From: Streptomyces sp. NBC_00258
GTDB lineage: Bacteria > Actinomycetota > Actinomycetes > Streptomycetales > Streptomycetaceae
Direction: 5' to 3'
DNA: 64,000 bases
Assembly (NCBI RefSeq): GCF_036182465.1
Contig: NZ_CP108081.1
Location: 11,036,001 to 11,100,000, forward strand
Shown: positions 1 to 8,192 of the stretch, one piece after another
Numbering within the stretch: the first letter of the stretch is position 1
How the letters are laid out: every line of letters starts with the position of its first letter
Program-made: the position numbers and the translations under genes
Notes under the pieces: model-generated
What the model was told of the DNA's origin: nothing
The model's input: only the letters and a program-made list of their open reading frames with translations
The model's database searches: none

Positions 1-323
1 CGGTCCGCATCCGATGGAACGGCCTCAGCTCCGGTTGGCGGGACGAGAGCGCCGGTCTGCTGGGTGAGGCCATCGCCGCCGAGAAGCTGGCCAAGGTCAT
101 TCTGCTGGGCGACCTCAACAGCACGCTGGACGACCGCGGGCTGGACCCGGTCACCGAGCGGATGGACTCGGCAGGGCGAAACTTCGCATTCAGTTGGCCC
201 GCGGCCTTCCCCGTCTCCCGGATCGACCACGTCATGACCCGCTCACTGGTGGTCACCGACACTCGCACCCTGCCCGCCACCGGCAGCGACCACCTCCCGA
301 TCGCCGCCGACATCAGGTTCTAG
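1..323 (+). CDS. Endonuclease/exonuclease/phosphatase family protein, C-terminal part (5' end outside window)
   Basis: The window opens inside this gene; the frame starts at base 3 and ends in TAG at 321-323, leaving about 106 residues. Three signatures of the EEP fold (DNase I / APE1 / sphingomyelinase-like) appear in order: GDLNST (metal-binding Asp/Asn), RIDHVM (the catalytic-site Asp-His), and GSDHLPI (terminal catalytic Asp-His). The family cleaves phosphodiester bonds in nucleic acids or lipid head groups using a divalent metal. Substrate and any secretion signal cannot be judged because the N-terminus is missing. It converges on the flavin-type gene at 345-836 with only 21 bp between stops. 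Confidence 0.85.
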   Translation, partial: VRIRWNGLSSGWRDESAGLLGEAIAAEKLAKVILLGDLNSTLDDRGLDPVTERMDSAGRNFAFSWPAAFPVSRIDHVMTRSLVVTDTRTLPATGSDHLPIAADIRF

Positions 324-344
324 CCCCGAACTTGCCGCAATCGA

Positions 345-836
345 TCAGTCGGTGAGCCGGACGGGCACGCGATGATCCGGCTGTCCGTCCTTGGCGAGCG
401 TCGAGTGCTCATCAGCAACCGCGCGATAGAGGGCCACACCTGAGACGCCTTGAGCGTCTGCGAGGTCGTCGGCGGTCCATACCCGGCCGCCGTGCGTGAC
501 CGACCGGCGGGAGAAGACGGCGATCGCGTCCTCCGCGTCGGCGGCGTCCACCGCGGACGCGACGGCGGACATGTACACACCCTGTCCGGTACTGATCGCC
601 ACCGAGGAGTCGAAGACCACGATGCCCACCTGGGGGCGTACCGCGATGTTGCGTGAGTGGGTGACCTGCGGTGAGGAGACCCAGAAGAACTCGCGGTACC
701 CCCGGTGGGCGAAGTACACCGGTGAACTCCACGGCGTTCCCGCATGGTCGGCGGTGGCGAGCACCATGTACCTGTTCGCGTCGACGATGTCGCGTGGTAC
801 GTCGGCTGGGAATGCCGGTGATCCGCTGAATGCCAT
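345..836 (-). CDS. Pyridoxamine 5'-phosphate oxidase-like flavin-binding protein
   Basis: A 163-residue split-barrel protein. The N-terminal part (NRYMVLATADHAGTPWSSPV, about residues 21-40) is the typical beta-strand of the PNPOx-like fold that binds FMN or F420; the following FFWVSSPQVTHSRNI is the usual dimer and cofactor face. Members range from pyridoxine oxidases to F420-dependent reductases and heme-binding proteins, so the reaction is not assigned. The ATG at 836 lies 1 bp after the stop of the upstream gene (838) with AGGAG about 8 bp before it, so the two are probably translated from one message. Confidence 0.8.
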   Translation of the reverse strand: MAFSGSPAFPADVPRDIVDANRYMVLATADHAGTPWSSPVYFAHRGYREFFWVSSPQVTHSRNIAVRPQVGIVVFDSSVAISTGQGVYMSAVASAVDAADAEDAIAVFSRRSVTHGGRVWTADDLADAQGVSGVALYRAVADEHSTLAKDGQPDHRVPVRLTD

Positions 837-837
837 C

Positions 838-1296
838 TCAAAGACTCCTGCGGTAGGTGAGCGTGAAGTCGTGCTCCCAGGTGGTCGAGTCGTCGTGCGA
901 GGTCTCCCAGCTGCCTCGGATGGTGGTGCCGTCGTCGCCGACGTGTCCGGTGAACCGCTGCCGGAAGTCCAGTGGCGAGAAGTCCGGCGCCTCGCGCAGC
1001 AGTCGCCACACTCCGCCGGCGAAGCTCATCGCGTACACCCGGACGACACCCCGAGAGTCGAAGTAGTGCTGCGTGTACGCGTCCGTCTCCGGGTCGGCCG
1101 CGATGATCGCCATGCTGTCCGGGGCCTCGGCCAGCGAGATCTCGGTGCGCTGGACCAGGAACCGTCCGTCCAGGGTCCACTCGAACACGCTACGCGCGGC
1201 AGGTGTGTCCAGGCCGGGGAAGTCGGCCTCCACCACCCACTCGCCGACCAGAACGTCCAGCCGCTCCAAGGCTTCCTGCCGTGCCGATCCGTCCAT
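838..1296 (-). CDS. Small beta-barrel (DUF1579/FABP-like) protein of unknown function
   Basis: About 152 residues beginning MDGSARQEALERLDVLVGEW. The LVGEWxVEA opening, a repeated W...F pattern and a terminal TLTYRRS strand look like the lipocalin/FABP-like group that includes DUF1579. No catalytic residues are obvious. The start chosen is the ATG at 1296 because GAGGAGGAG sits 9 bp before it; a longer frame reaching 1377 has no such site. It is the first gene of a two-gene unit with the flavin-binding protein. A role in small-molecule binding is only a guess from the fold. Confidence 0.65.
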   Translation of the reverse strand: MDGSARQEALERLDVLVGEWVVEADFPGLDTPAARSVFEWTLDGRFLVQRTEISLAEAPDSMAIIAADPETDAYTQHYFDSRGVVRVYAMSFAGGVWRLLREAPDFSPLDFRQRFTGHVGDDGTTIRGSWETSHDDSTTWEHDFTLTYRRSL

Positions 1297-1400
1297 GGTG
1301 ACCATCTCCTCCTCGCCGATCGTTGTCGATCGTCGACGCTCATCGGTTGTAGGACGACCTCGGCGGAAGAAACTCATCGGTCCCGCCGCTCGGGGTGGGA

Positions 1401-3527
1401 TCAGTCGACGAAGTCGGCGACGAGGACGGCGAACTCGTCGGGCGTAGCCAGCCGGACGCCGAGGGACTCGGCCTTGGCACGCTTGGATCCGGCGCCTTCA
1501 CCGGCGACGACCATAGTGGTCTTCTTGGAGACGCTGGAGGAGGAGCGGCCCCCGGCGCGTTCGATGAGTTCGTTCATCTGGTTGCGGCTGAGCTTCTCCA
1601 GCGGCCCGGTCATCGCACCGGTGACGACCACGGTCATCCCCGCCAGCGGACCGGCCGCCTCGCTCGCACCGCTCTTCTCGCCCTTCTCCTCGACGCTCCC
1701 CTCGCTGTTGTCTTCGCTGCTCTCGGCGGCAGGCTGGGGCGGGGTGGCGCCGGGCTCGGTCATGTTCATCCCGACCGCGGCGAGTTTGTCGATCAGCGGG
1801 GCCAGTTCGGCCAGTTCGGCGACGATCGACGGGGCCTTCTCGGTACCGATGCCCTCGACCTGCTGCATCGTTTCGGCGTCGGCGGCGCGGATGTGGTCCA
1901 TCGTGGCGAAGTAGCGGGCGATACGGCGGGACATGGACCGGCCGGTGCCGCGGACCCCGAGCGCGCACAGCACCCGCGACAGCGGTCTCCCCTTCGCCGT
2001 GTCGAGCGCGGCGAGGAGGTTGTCGGTGCTGGTCTCGCCCATCCGCTCAAGAGCCAGCAACTGGTCGCGGGTGAGGGAGAACAGGTCGGCGAGATCCTTG
2101 ACCAGGCCCGCCTCGACGAGCTGGACGACGCGCGTGTGGCCGAGGCCCTCGATGTCGAGTTGGTCGCGCCCGGCGGCGTACGAGAGGGCGGCGACCAAGT
2201 GGCAGTTGCGGCCGTTCTCACAGCGCCAGCGCTGCTCGCTGGTGTCGATGCCGGCCCCGCAGCGCGGACACACGTCGGGGAAGACGATGGGCTGTTCGTC
2301 ACCGGTGCGCAGATGGGCGACGGGGGCCTCGATACGGGGGATGACGTCGCCGGCCCGGTGGACCATGACATGGTCGCCCAGGCGCAGATCGCGGCGGGTG
2401 ATGTCGGCCGGGTTGTGCAGGGTGGCGTACGTGATGGTGGCGCCGTCGATCTCGACCGGCTCCAGCACCGCGCGCGGGGCGATGATGCCGGTGCGGCCGA
2501 CGTTCCACTCCACCTCCAGCAGCCGGGTGATCTTCTCCACGGCGGGCAGCTTGTAGGCGATCGCCCAGCGCGGGGCGCGTGAACCGGAACCGGCGGCCCG
2601 CTGGTCGGCGGCCAGGTCCGCCTTGATGACGATGCCGTCGATCCCGAACGGCAACTCGGCCCGCAGCGCGGCGATCTCCCGCACCCGGTCGAGTACCTGC
2701 TCGGCCGTCTCCGCGGTGACGCCGGGCACGGCGGTCGTGGCGGTGGTGTTCACCCCGAGCGCGGCGGCCCGCACCATGAGGTCGCTGTGCGCGCTCTCGC
2801 CCAGCCGCTCCGCGAGCTCCGCCTCGGTGTCGGCAAGAGGCAGCAGGCCGTAGCCGAAGAACGTCATCGGCACCGTGTAGGCACGCTCCTTGGCCCGCAG
2901 GGTGCCCGCCGAGGCGCCGCGCGGGTTCGCGAACGGCTGCCCGCCGTGCGCGGTGCGCACCTCGTTGGCGTGCTCGAACTGGGCGGTGGTCATGAGGACT
3001 TCACCGCGCACCTCCACGGTCACCGGCTCGGCCAGCGCCTGGGGCAGGCCCTCGATGGTGCCGATCGCATGCGACACGTCCTCCCCGGCCGTCCCGTCGC
3101 CCCGAGTGATCAACCGGTCCAGACGCCCGCGCGTGTAGCGGGCCGCGATCGCCAGACCGTCCAGCTTCGGCTCGACACTGAACTGCTCCGCCTCGTGGCC
3201 GATACGCCGGGCCAGCGACGCCGTCCAGGCGGTGAAATCCTCGGCCGAGAACACGTTGTCCAGGCTGAGCATCGCCACCGTGTGCGGTACATCCCCCTCC
3301 ACAGCGCCCCCGGCGACCTTCCCGCTCGGGGAGTCGGGCAGCACCTCGTCGGGATGGTCGGCCTCCCACGCCGCGATACCGCGCACCAGCCGGTCGTAGG
3401 AGTCGTCGTCCAGCACCGAGGTGCCGCCCGCGTAGTAGGCGGCCGAAGCCTTCACCGCGTCCTCGACCGCCTGCGCGTAGGCGGCGGCGTCCACGATCAC
3501 TGCAGCTGGTGTTGTCATGCCCGTCAT
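1401..3527 (-). CDS. ligA: NAD-dependent DNA ligase, LigA2-like paralogue
   Basis: About 708 residues with the full LigA architecture. Adenylation domain has the AMP-accepting lysine in EPKLDG (K121) preceded by HTVAMLSLDN; then APRWAIAYKLPA, the OB-fold, a Cys4 zinc finger (CPRCG...CENGRNCH), helix-hairpin-helix repeats, and a C-terminal BRCT domain (GMTVVVTGAMTG...). An acidic Ser/Glu-rich linker (about residues 607-645) separates HhH and BRCT. The enzyme seals nicks in DNA using NAD. The ATG at 3527 is chosen because GGGAGG precedes it; the ATG at 3518 is possible. Isolated position, away from gat or replication genes, suggests the second, non-housekeeping copy seen in many streptomycetes; that is inference. 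Confidence 0.93.
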   Translation of the reverse strand: MTGMTTPAAVIVDAAAYAQAVEDAVKASAAYYAGGTSVLDDDSYDRLVRGIAAWEADHPDEVLPDSPSGKVAGGAVEGDVPHTVAMLSLDNVFSAEDFTAWTASLARRIGHEAEQFSVEPKLDGLAIAARYTRGRLDRLITRGDGTAGEDVSHAIGTIEGLPQALAEPVTVEVRGEVLMTTAQFEHANEVRTAHGGQPFANPRGASAGTLRAKERAYTVPMTFFGYGLLPLADTEAELAERLGESAHSDLMVRAAALGVNTTATTAVPGVTAETAEQVLDRVREIAALRAELPFGIDGIVIKADLAADQRAAGSGSRAPRWAIAYKLPAVEKITRLLEVEWNVGRTGIIAPRAVLEPVEIDGATITYATLHNPADITRRDLRLGDHVMVHRAGDVIPRIEAPVAHLRTGDEQPIVFPDVCPRCGAGIDTSEQRWRCENGRNCHLVAALSYAAGRDQLDIEGLGHTRVVQLVEAGLVKDLADLFSLTRDQLLALERMGETSTDNLLAALDTAKGRPLSRVLCALGVRGTGRSMSRRIARYFATMDHIRAADAETMQQVEGIGTEKAPSIVAELAELAPLIDKLAAVGMNMTEPGATPPQPAAESSEDNSEGSVEEKGEKSGASEAAGPLAGMTVVVTGAMTGPLEKLSRNQMNELIERAGGRSSSSVSKKTTMVVAGEGAGSKRAKAESLGVRLATPDEFAVLVADFVD

Positions 3528-3707
3528 CTTGCCTCCCACCACTGACAACGCCCCGGTGTCGGCGTACCCGTCCACGCATTCAGCCGCGTCGGTGCCCTGC
3601 GGTATGTCATGGGCGCACGGCACCACGGCCTGACCTGCCCTGCGTGGCCTCCCGGCTGGCACAATGACGGCGCATCAGACCCGAGTCGCCGCCCGAAAGG
3701 CTCCGTC

Positions 3708-4724
3708 GTGCCGCAGCAGACCGACACGGACTCCGGCTTCGCCGAGCTCCTGGAGCCGTACCGCCGCGAATTGCAGGTGCACTGCTACCGCATGACCGGC
3801 TCGTACGACGAGGCCGAGGACCTGGTCCAGGAGACGTTCCTGAAGGCCTGGCGGAGCCGGGAGGCGTACGAGGGCCGGGCGAGCGTACGCACCTGGCTGT
3901 ACCGCATCGCCACCAACACCTGCCTGGACCACCTGCGCCGCCACCAGCGCACCCCGCACCCGTACGAGCGGCTGCCCGGCATGGAACACGGCAAGGGCGA
4001 GCCGCCGACGCGTATCGAGTGGCTGCAGCCGTACCCCGACGAGCTGCTCGCCGACATCCCCGCCGAGGAGGCGGGCCCCGAGTCGCAGGCGCTGTCGCGC
4101 GAGACGGTCGAACTGGTCTTCCTTGCCGCCCTGCAGCATCTGCCGCCGAGGCAGCGGGCGGTACTGATCCTGCGGGACGTGGTGGGCCTGCCGGCCACGG
4201 AGACCGCCGGGCTGCTGGAACTGTCCACCGCCTCCGTCAACAGCGCCCTGCAGCGCGCCCGACCCGCACTGCGCGAGCATCTCCCCGCGGGCCGCCGTAC
4301 GGAATGGGCGCCTGCGGCCGCGCCGACCCGCGAGGAGCGCGAGGTGGTCGAGCGCTACCGGGACGCGGCCGAGCGGCTCGATCTGTCCGCGATGGCGGAG
4401 CTGCTGGCCGCCGACGCCAGGCTCACCATGCCGCCGAACCCGTTCTGGTTCGTCGGACGCGACGCGATTCTCGCCTTCGTCGGCCAGACTCTCGACGTGG
4501 CCTCCCCGATGTACTTCGGCCGGTGGCGGCACCTGCCGACCTGGGCGAACGGGCTGCCCGCGATGGGCGGTTACGTCCAGCGGCCGGGGACGACCGTCTA
4601 CCGCGCCCAGACCCTGGACGTCCTGCGTATCGAGGACGGCCGCATCGCGGAGATCACCACGTTCGAGCCGCACCTGCTGCCGGCTTTCGGGCTGCCGCTG
4701 AAGATTTCCGACCAGGAGCGATGA
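3708..4724 (+). CDS. ECF-type RNA polymerase sigma factor with C-terminal SnoaL domain (TIGR02960-like)
   Basis: 338 residues from a GTG at 3708 with GAAAGG 7 bp upstream. Region 2 lies at about residues 12-85 (YDEAEDLVQETFLKAWR, TWLYRIATNTCLDHLRR) and region 4 at about 140-195 (LPPRQRAVLILRDVVG...TASVNSALQRA). A SnoaL/NTF2-like domain (about 215-330: VVERYRDAAERLD, MPPNPFWFVGRD, RIEDGRIAEITTFEPHLLPA) follows, the arrangement of the large SigJ/ECF41/TIGR02960 group in which the C-terminal domain tunes activity and no classical anti-sigma is needed. The SDR gene 70 bp downstream on the same strand is a plausible target or partner. The promoter it recognises cannot be read from this window. Confidence 0.9.
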   Translation: MPQQTDTDSGFAELLEPYRRELQVHCYRMTGSYDEAEDLVQETFLKAWRSREAYEGRASVRTWLYRIATNTCLDHLRRHQRTPHPYERLPGMEHGKGEPPTRIEWLQPYPDELLADIPAEEAGPESQALSRETVELVFLAALQHLPPRQRAVLILRDVVGLPATETAGLLELSTASVNSALQRARPALREHLPAGRRTEWAPAAAPTREEREVVERYRDAAERLDLSAMAELLAADARLTMPPNPFWFVGRDAILAFVGQTLDVASPMYFGRWRHLPTWANGLPAMGGYVQRPGTTVYRAQTLDVLRIEDGRIAEITTFEPHLLPAFGLPLKISDQER

Positions 4725-4794
4725 CTGGCGCGCTCGCCGTGCGTCTGTATGGCCGACAACTTCGGATCACGACAGCTGCGGACCAGGAGCCATC

Positions 4795-5577
4795 ATGCTG
4801 CTGCAGGACAAGAACGCGATCATCTACGGCGCCGGCGGGAACATCGGCGGCGCTGTCGCCCGCACCTTCGCCCGCGAGGGCGCCCGCGTCTTCCTCGCCG
4901 GACGGACGGCCGCCAAGCTGGCGGCGGTGGCCAAGGACATCGAGGCGGCAGGCGGCCGGGCGCACGTGGCCGTGGTCGACGCCCTCGACGAGCGGTCGGT
5001 GGAGGAGCACGCCGACACCGTGCTGGCGGAGGCGGGCTCGGTCGACATCTCGTTCAACCTCATTACCCGCAACGACGTGCAGGGCACGCCGCTGGTGGAC
5101 ATGTCGGTGGCCGACTACACCGCCCCGGTGACCACGGGCGTCACCACCAACTTCATCACCGCCCGGGCCGCGGGCCGCCGCATGGCGGAGCAGGGCTCCG
5201 GCGTGATCCTCGCCCTCAACAGCGGCTCCGCGCACGCCAGTCCGATGATGGGCGGTACGTGCCCCGCGGACGCGGCGATCGACACGCTGATCCGCGCGCT
5301 GGCACAGGAACTCGGGCCGAAAGGCGTACGGGCGCTCGGGCTGTGGGTGGCCGGAGTGCCGGAGACCCTGACACCGGAGAAGCTCGGGGCCGTGAACCCG
5401 GCGATGGCGAGCCCCGAAGCGCTGCGGGGCATCCTCGACACGCTGGACGGCCTGCGCATGCTCCCCGCGTCGCCACGGCTGCGGGAGGTCGCGGAACTGG
5501 CCGCGTTCCTCGCCTCGGAGCGGGCCGGCGCGGTCACCGGAACGTGGGTGAACGGGACCGCGATGTTCACGAGCTGA
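4795..5577 (+). CDS. SDR-fold protein lacking the catalytic Tyr-Lys pair
   Basis: 260 residues with the Rossmann start of short-chain dehydrogenases (AIIYGAGGNIGGAVARTF, glycine-rich NAD(P) loop) and an NSGS strand corresponding to the catalytic Ser. Where a classical SDR has YxxxK followed by AA, this protein reads TCPADAA, so Tyr aligns with Thr and Lys with Asp. It also has ITRND in place of the usual NNAG. It may bind a dinucleotide without classical dehydrogenase chemistry, or use other residues. GGAGC upstream of the ATG supports the start. It follows the SnoaL-tailed sigma factor gene and probably shares its transcript. Confidence 0.8.
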   Translation: MLLQDKNAIIYGAGGNIGGAVARTFAREGARVFLAGRTAAKLAAVAKDIEAAGGRAHVAVVDALDERSVEEHADTVLAEAGSVDISFNLITRNDVQGTPLVDMSVADYTAPVTTGVTTNFITARAAGRRMAEQGSGVILALNSGSAHASPMMGGTCPADAAIDTLIRALAQELGPKGVRALGLWVAGVPETLTPEKLGAVNPAMASPEALRGILDTLDGLRMLPASPRLREVAELAAFLASERAGAVTGTWVNGTAMFTS

Positions 5578-5764
5578 GGCGTCCGGCAGGTGAGGAGGCG
5601 CCCCGTACGTAGGAGGGGCCCGGTACACGAGGACGAGGCGCGCCGCGCCTACCCGAGAGTCCCGGCCCGGTGGTGACCGAGCCGGTTCGGGCGACGCGGC
5701 AGGCCCGGCTGGTTCGTCATCGGGGGCGTGAACGCCGGTGGGCGCCCACGCCGCACGCCTCGCC

Positions 5765-6274
5765 CTACGCCTCCTCCGCCGGGCTCCCCGGCCGTGTCGC
5801 GTAGCGACTGCGCATGGCATTGCCGGCGGCGGGCCCTGCCGCGAAGACGTAGTCGTCGCTGTCGTCGAGCCGACGGCCGGTCCTGGCGTCGACCACGACC
5901 GGTTCGACCTCCTGGCCGCTGTGCGCGTCGACGAGGATCATGCTGCGCTCCGCCGCCGGGAGGCGGGAGTTGCCCCACGCGGCCAGGGTGATGATCACCG
6001 GTCGCAGGGAGTGCCCTAGCTCGGTCAGTACGTACTCGTGGCGGACGGGGTTGGTCTGGTAGGGCCGACGCTCGAGCAGACCGTCCTCCACGAGGGTCTT
6101 GAGCCGGGTGGTGAGCATGCTGGAGGAGATGCCGAGGCTCTCCTGGAACTGGTCGAAGCGGGTGTAGCCGTCGAAGGCGTCATGGAGGATCAGCAAGGTC
6201 CACCACTCGCCGACGTGCTGCACCGTCGTGGACAGCGGGCACTCCCGGTCCTCCAGCCTGATCCGGCTTGCCAC
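5765..6274 (-). CDS. HxlR-family transcriptional regulator
   Basis: 169 residues. The N-terminal winged helix is diagnostic: ECPLSTTVQHVGEWWTLLIL, then FDQFQESLGISSSMLTTRLK and the wing LLERRPYQTNPVRHEYVLTE. C12 is the conserved N-terminal Cys found in many HxlR proteins and sometimes used for redox or electrophile sensing. A 60-residue C-terminal extension (DAHSGQEVEPVVVDARTG) is longer than in minimal HxlR members and could bind a ligand. The gene diverges from the SDR at 6403 across an interval holding a long dyad (6294-6332), so it probably controls that SDR and itself. Confidence 0.9.
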   Translation of the reverse strand: MASRIRLEDRECPLSTTVQHVGEWWTLLILHDAFDGYTRFDQFQESLGISSSMLTTRLKTLVEDGLLERRPYQTNPVRHEYVLTELGHSLRPVIITLAAWGNSRLPAAERSMILVDAHSGQEVEPVVVDARTGRRLDDSDDYVFAAGPAAGNAMRSRYATRPGSPAEEA

Positions 6275-6293
6275 GGCGACCGTCCCTTCAGTT

Positions 6294-6332
6294 ACTGCTA
6301 AAGTCGAAGTCAGTAGCTTCTATTTTAGCAGT
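6294..6332. promoter_or_regulatory. Nested inverted repeat, candidate HxlR operator
   Basis: Perfect 9-bp arms ACTGCTAAA (6294-6302) and TTTAGCAGT (6324-6332), arm centres 30 bp apart or about three helical turns. A second pair, GAAG (6306-6309) and CTTC (6317-6320), shares the same dyad centre at 6313. It is unusually AT-rich for this replicon and lies between the divergent HxlR regulator and SDR genes. Confidence 0.65.
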
Positions 6333-6402
6333 TCAGTCGGGAGCGGTAGCGCACCATGTCCGCCCCCGGACGCCGTATGCCCGTACTCGGAAACGGAACA
6401 TC

Positions 6403-7188
6403 GTGGCCACATCCCTCAGCGAATCCCTCGAAGACCGGCGCGCCCTGGTCACCGGCGGCACCAAGGGCACCGGAGCCGCCATCGCCCGACGCCTCGCCCG
6501 GGCCGGCGCGACCGTGCTCGTCACCGCCCGCAGTCGCCCTGACGATGTCGAGGAGAAGACCTTCGTCGGAGCCGACCTGTCCACCGCCGCGGGCGCCGCC
6601 CACGTCGTCGCGGAGGTGGAAGCCCGTCTGGGAGGCGTCGACATCCTCGTCAACACCCTCGGCGGATCCGGGTCACCGGCCGGCGGCTTCGCGGCACTCG
6701 GCGACGACGACTGGACCAGGGAACTGAACACGAACCTGCTGGCCGCCGTCCGTCTGGACCGGGCTCTCCTGCCCCACATGATCGCCGGAGGCAAGGGCGC
6801 GATCGTTCACGTCACCTCGATCCAGCGCCGCATGCCGCTGTGGAACGGAACTCTGGCCTACGCCGCCGCCAAGGCCGCCCTGACCACCTACAGCAAGGGC
6901 CTGGCCAACGAGGTCGCCCCGCGGGGCGTCCGCGTCAACTCCGTCTCGCCCGGCTTCGTCCGGACGTCGGCCGCCGACGATCTCGTCGACCGGATCGCCC
7001 AGGAGGCAGGCATCACCGGGGAAGCGGCGCTGGGCCGGCTCATGGACTCCCTCGGCGGCATCCCGCTCGGCCGTCCCAACCGGCCCGAGGAAGTCGCCGA
7101 ACTGGTCGCCTTCCTCGTCTCCGACCGCGCCTCGGCCATCGTCGGCGCCGAGCACGTCATCGACGGCGGCACCACCCCCACCGTCTGA
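6403..7188 (+). CDS. SDR family oxidoreductase
   Basis: 261 residues from the GTG at 6403 (VATSLSESLEDRRALVTGGT). Classical SDR motifs are intact: GGTKGTGAAIARRLA cofactor loop, VNTLGG (variant of NNAG), Ser in HVTSIQRR, and YAAAKAAL with the catalytic Tyr and Lys; PG.V.T follows at about residue 190. NADPH preference is suggested by the basic ARSRPDD after beta-2. The substrate is unknown. It is transcribed away from the HxlR regulator, and a SnoaL-like gene starts 38 bp downstream, so an HxlR-controlled two-gene detoxification-type operon is likely. Confidence 0.88.
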   Translation: MATSLSESLEDRRALVTGGTKGTGAAIARRLARAGATVLVTARSRPDDVEEKTFVGADLSTAAGAAHVVAEVEARLGGVDILVNTLGGSGSPAGGFAALGDDDWTRELNTNLLAAVRLDRALLPHMIAGGKGAIVHVTSIQRRMPLWNGTLAYAAAKAALTTYSKGLANEVAPRGVRVNSVSPGFVRTSAADDLVDRIAQEAGITGEAALGRLMDSLGGIPLGRPNRPEEVAELVAFLVSDRASAIVGAEHVIDGGTTPTV

Positions 7189-7226
7189 TTCCGCGACCAC
7201 CCTTCACCCCCTGCACGAGGAGCGTC

Positions 7227-7586
7227 ATGCACGACAACCAGCCCCAAACCATCGCCCTGGACGCCCTGCCCGAGGTGATCACCCGCTATCTGACGGCGCA
7301 CCGCGACCACGACACCGCCACCGCGGTCACGGCGTTCACCGGCGACGCCACGGTGATCGACGACGGCCACACCTACGAGGGTGTGGCGGCGATCGAGGGA
7401 TGGCTGGGCCGGGCCGCCACCGAATTCACCTTCACCGTCCAGCTCACCGACGCCCGGCAGACCGACGCGGACCACTACATCGCCACCCAGCACCTCGAAG
7501 GCGACTTCCCCGGCGGCACCGTCGATCTCCACTACCGGTTCACGCTCCGCGAGGGTCTCGTCGAACGCCTCGTCATCGAGCCCTGA
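7227..7586 (+). CDS. SnoaL/NTF2-like protein
   Basis: 119 residues, ATG at 7227 with CGAGGAG 6 bp upstream. The order ITRYLTAHRDHDTATAVTAF, ATVIDDGHTYEGVAAIEGWL and the terminal FTLREGLVERLVIEP matches the SnoaL-like cone fold used by small isomerases, cyclases and ligand-binding proteins. No catalytic residues can be assigned. It follows the SDR and is probably cotranscribed with it. Confidence 0.8.
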   Translation: MHDNQPQTIALDALPEVITRYLTAHRDHDTATAVTAFTGDATVIDDGHTYEGVAAIEGWLGRAATEFTFTVQLTDARQTDADHYIATQHLEGDFPGGTVDLHYRFTLREGLVERLVIEP

Positions 7587-7636
7587 GACCGCGGACTCGC
7601 CGCGCACCACCCCTTGCCCGAAGAGCGGCAGCCGCG

Positions 7637-8179
7637 TCAGCCCTCGAGGCGGTGTCCCGTCGCGCTGAGCGCCTCGCCGAGAAGGCGAACCGCTTTCGGG
7701 CCGACGCCGTGCATGGCCAGCAGCTCGGCCTCGCTCAACTCGGCGACCTGGGCGAGCGTGGTGATACCGACGTCGGCGAGTGCCCGTGTGGTGGGCCTCC
7801 CGATGGCCTTGGGCAGGTCGCCGACCTCACCGGCGGCCGCCGTGTCCGCGGTTTCTGCCTGCGCCGCGAGGCGCTTGGGCGCGTGTGCGAGCCAGGCGCG
7901 ACGTACCCAGTGGTTGAGCTGCTGACCGTTGATGTCCGCGATCGGAAGGCGTACGCCGATGGGCGCCGCGCCGCGGGTCAGCCGCTCGGCGGTCGGATGC
8001 GCGGCAAGGACCTCGTCCGCGTCCGCCGCGGGGAGGTGAAGCCGCACGTGGTCGTCGTTGCCCATCGAGGCGAACCGCTTGTCGCGCACGGTGAACGACT
8101 TCGCGCCGGCGCCGATGCTTCGCTCCGCCGTCGCGGGGAGCGAGAGCGCCGCCCTGCGCAGCTGGGCGAAGCTCGTCAT
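7637..8179 (-). CDS. MmcQ/YjbR-like protein with C-terminal helix-hairpin-helix
   Basis: 180 residues. The N-terminal half (SFTVRDKRFASM, HVRLHLPAAD, GVRLPIADINGQQLNHWVRRAW) has the MmcQ/YjbR (DUF1801-type) fold. The last 55 residues (IGRPTTRALADVGITTLAQV...LLAMHGVGPKAVRLLGEAL) are a pair of helix-hairpin-helix motifs like those in RNA polymerase alpha CTD and DNA repair proteins, so a nucleic-acid contact is possible. It starts 14 bp beyond the stop of the phosphatase gene at 8193, so the two probably share a message. Confidence 0.75.
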   Translation of the reverse strand: MTSFAQLRRAALSLPATAERSIGAGAKSFTVRDKRFASMGNDDHVRLHLPAADADEVLAAHPTAERLTRGAAPIGVRLPIADINGQQLNHWVRRAWLAHAPKRLAAQAETADTAAAGEVGDLPKAIGRPTTRALADVGITTLAQVAELSEAELLAMHGVGPKAVRLLGEALSATGHRLEG

Positions 8180-8192
8180 GAGTGAAGGATCC

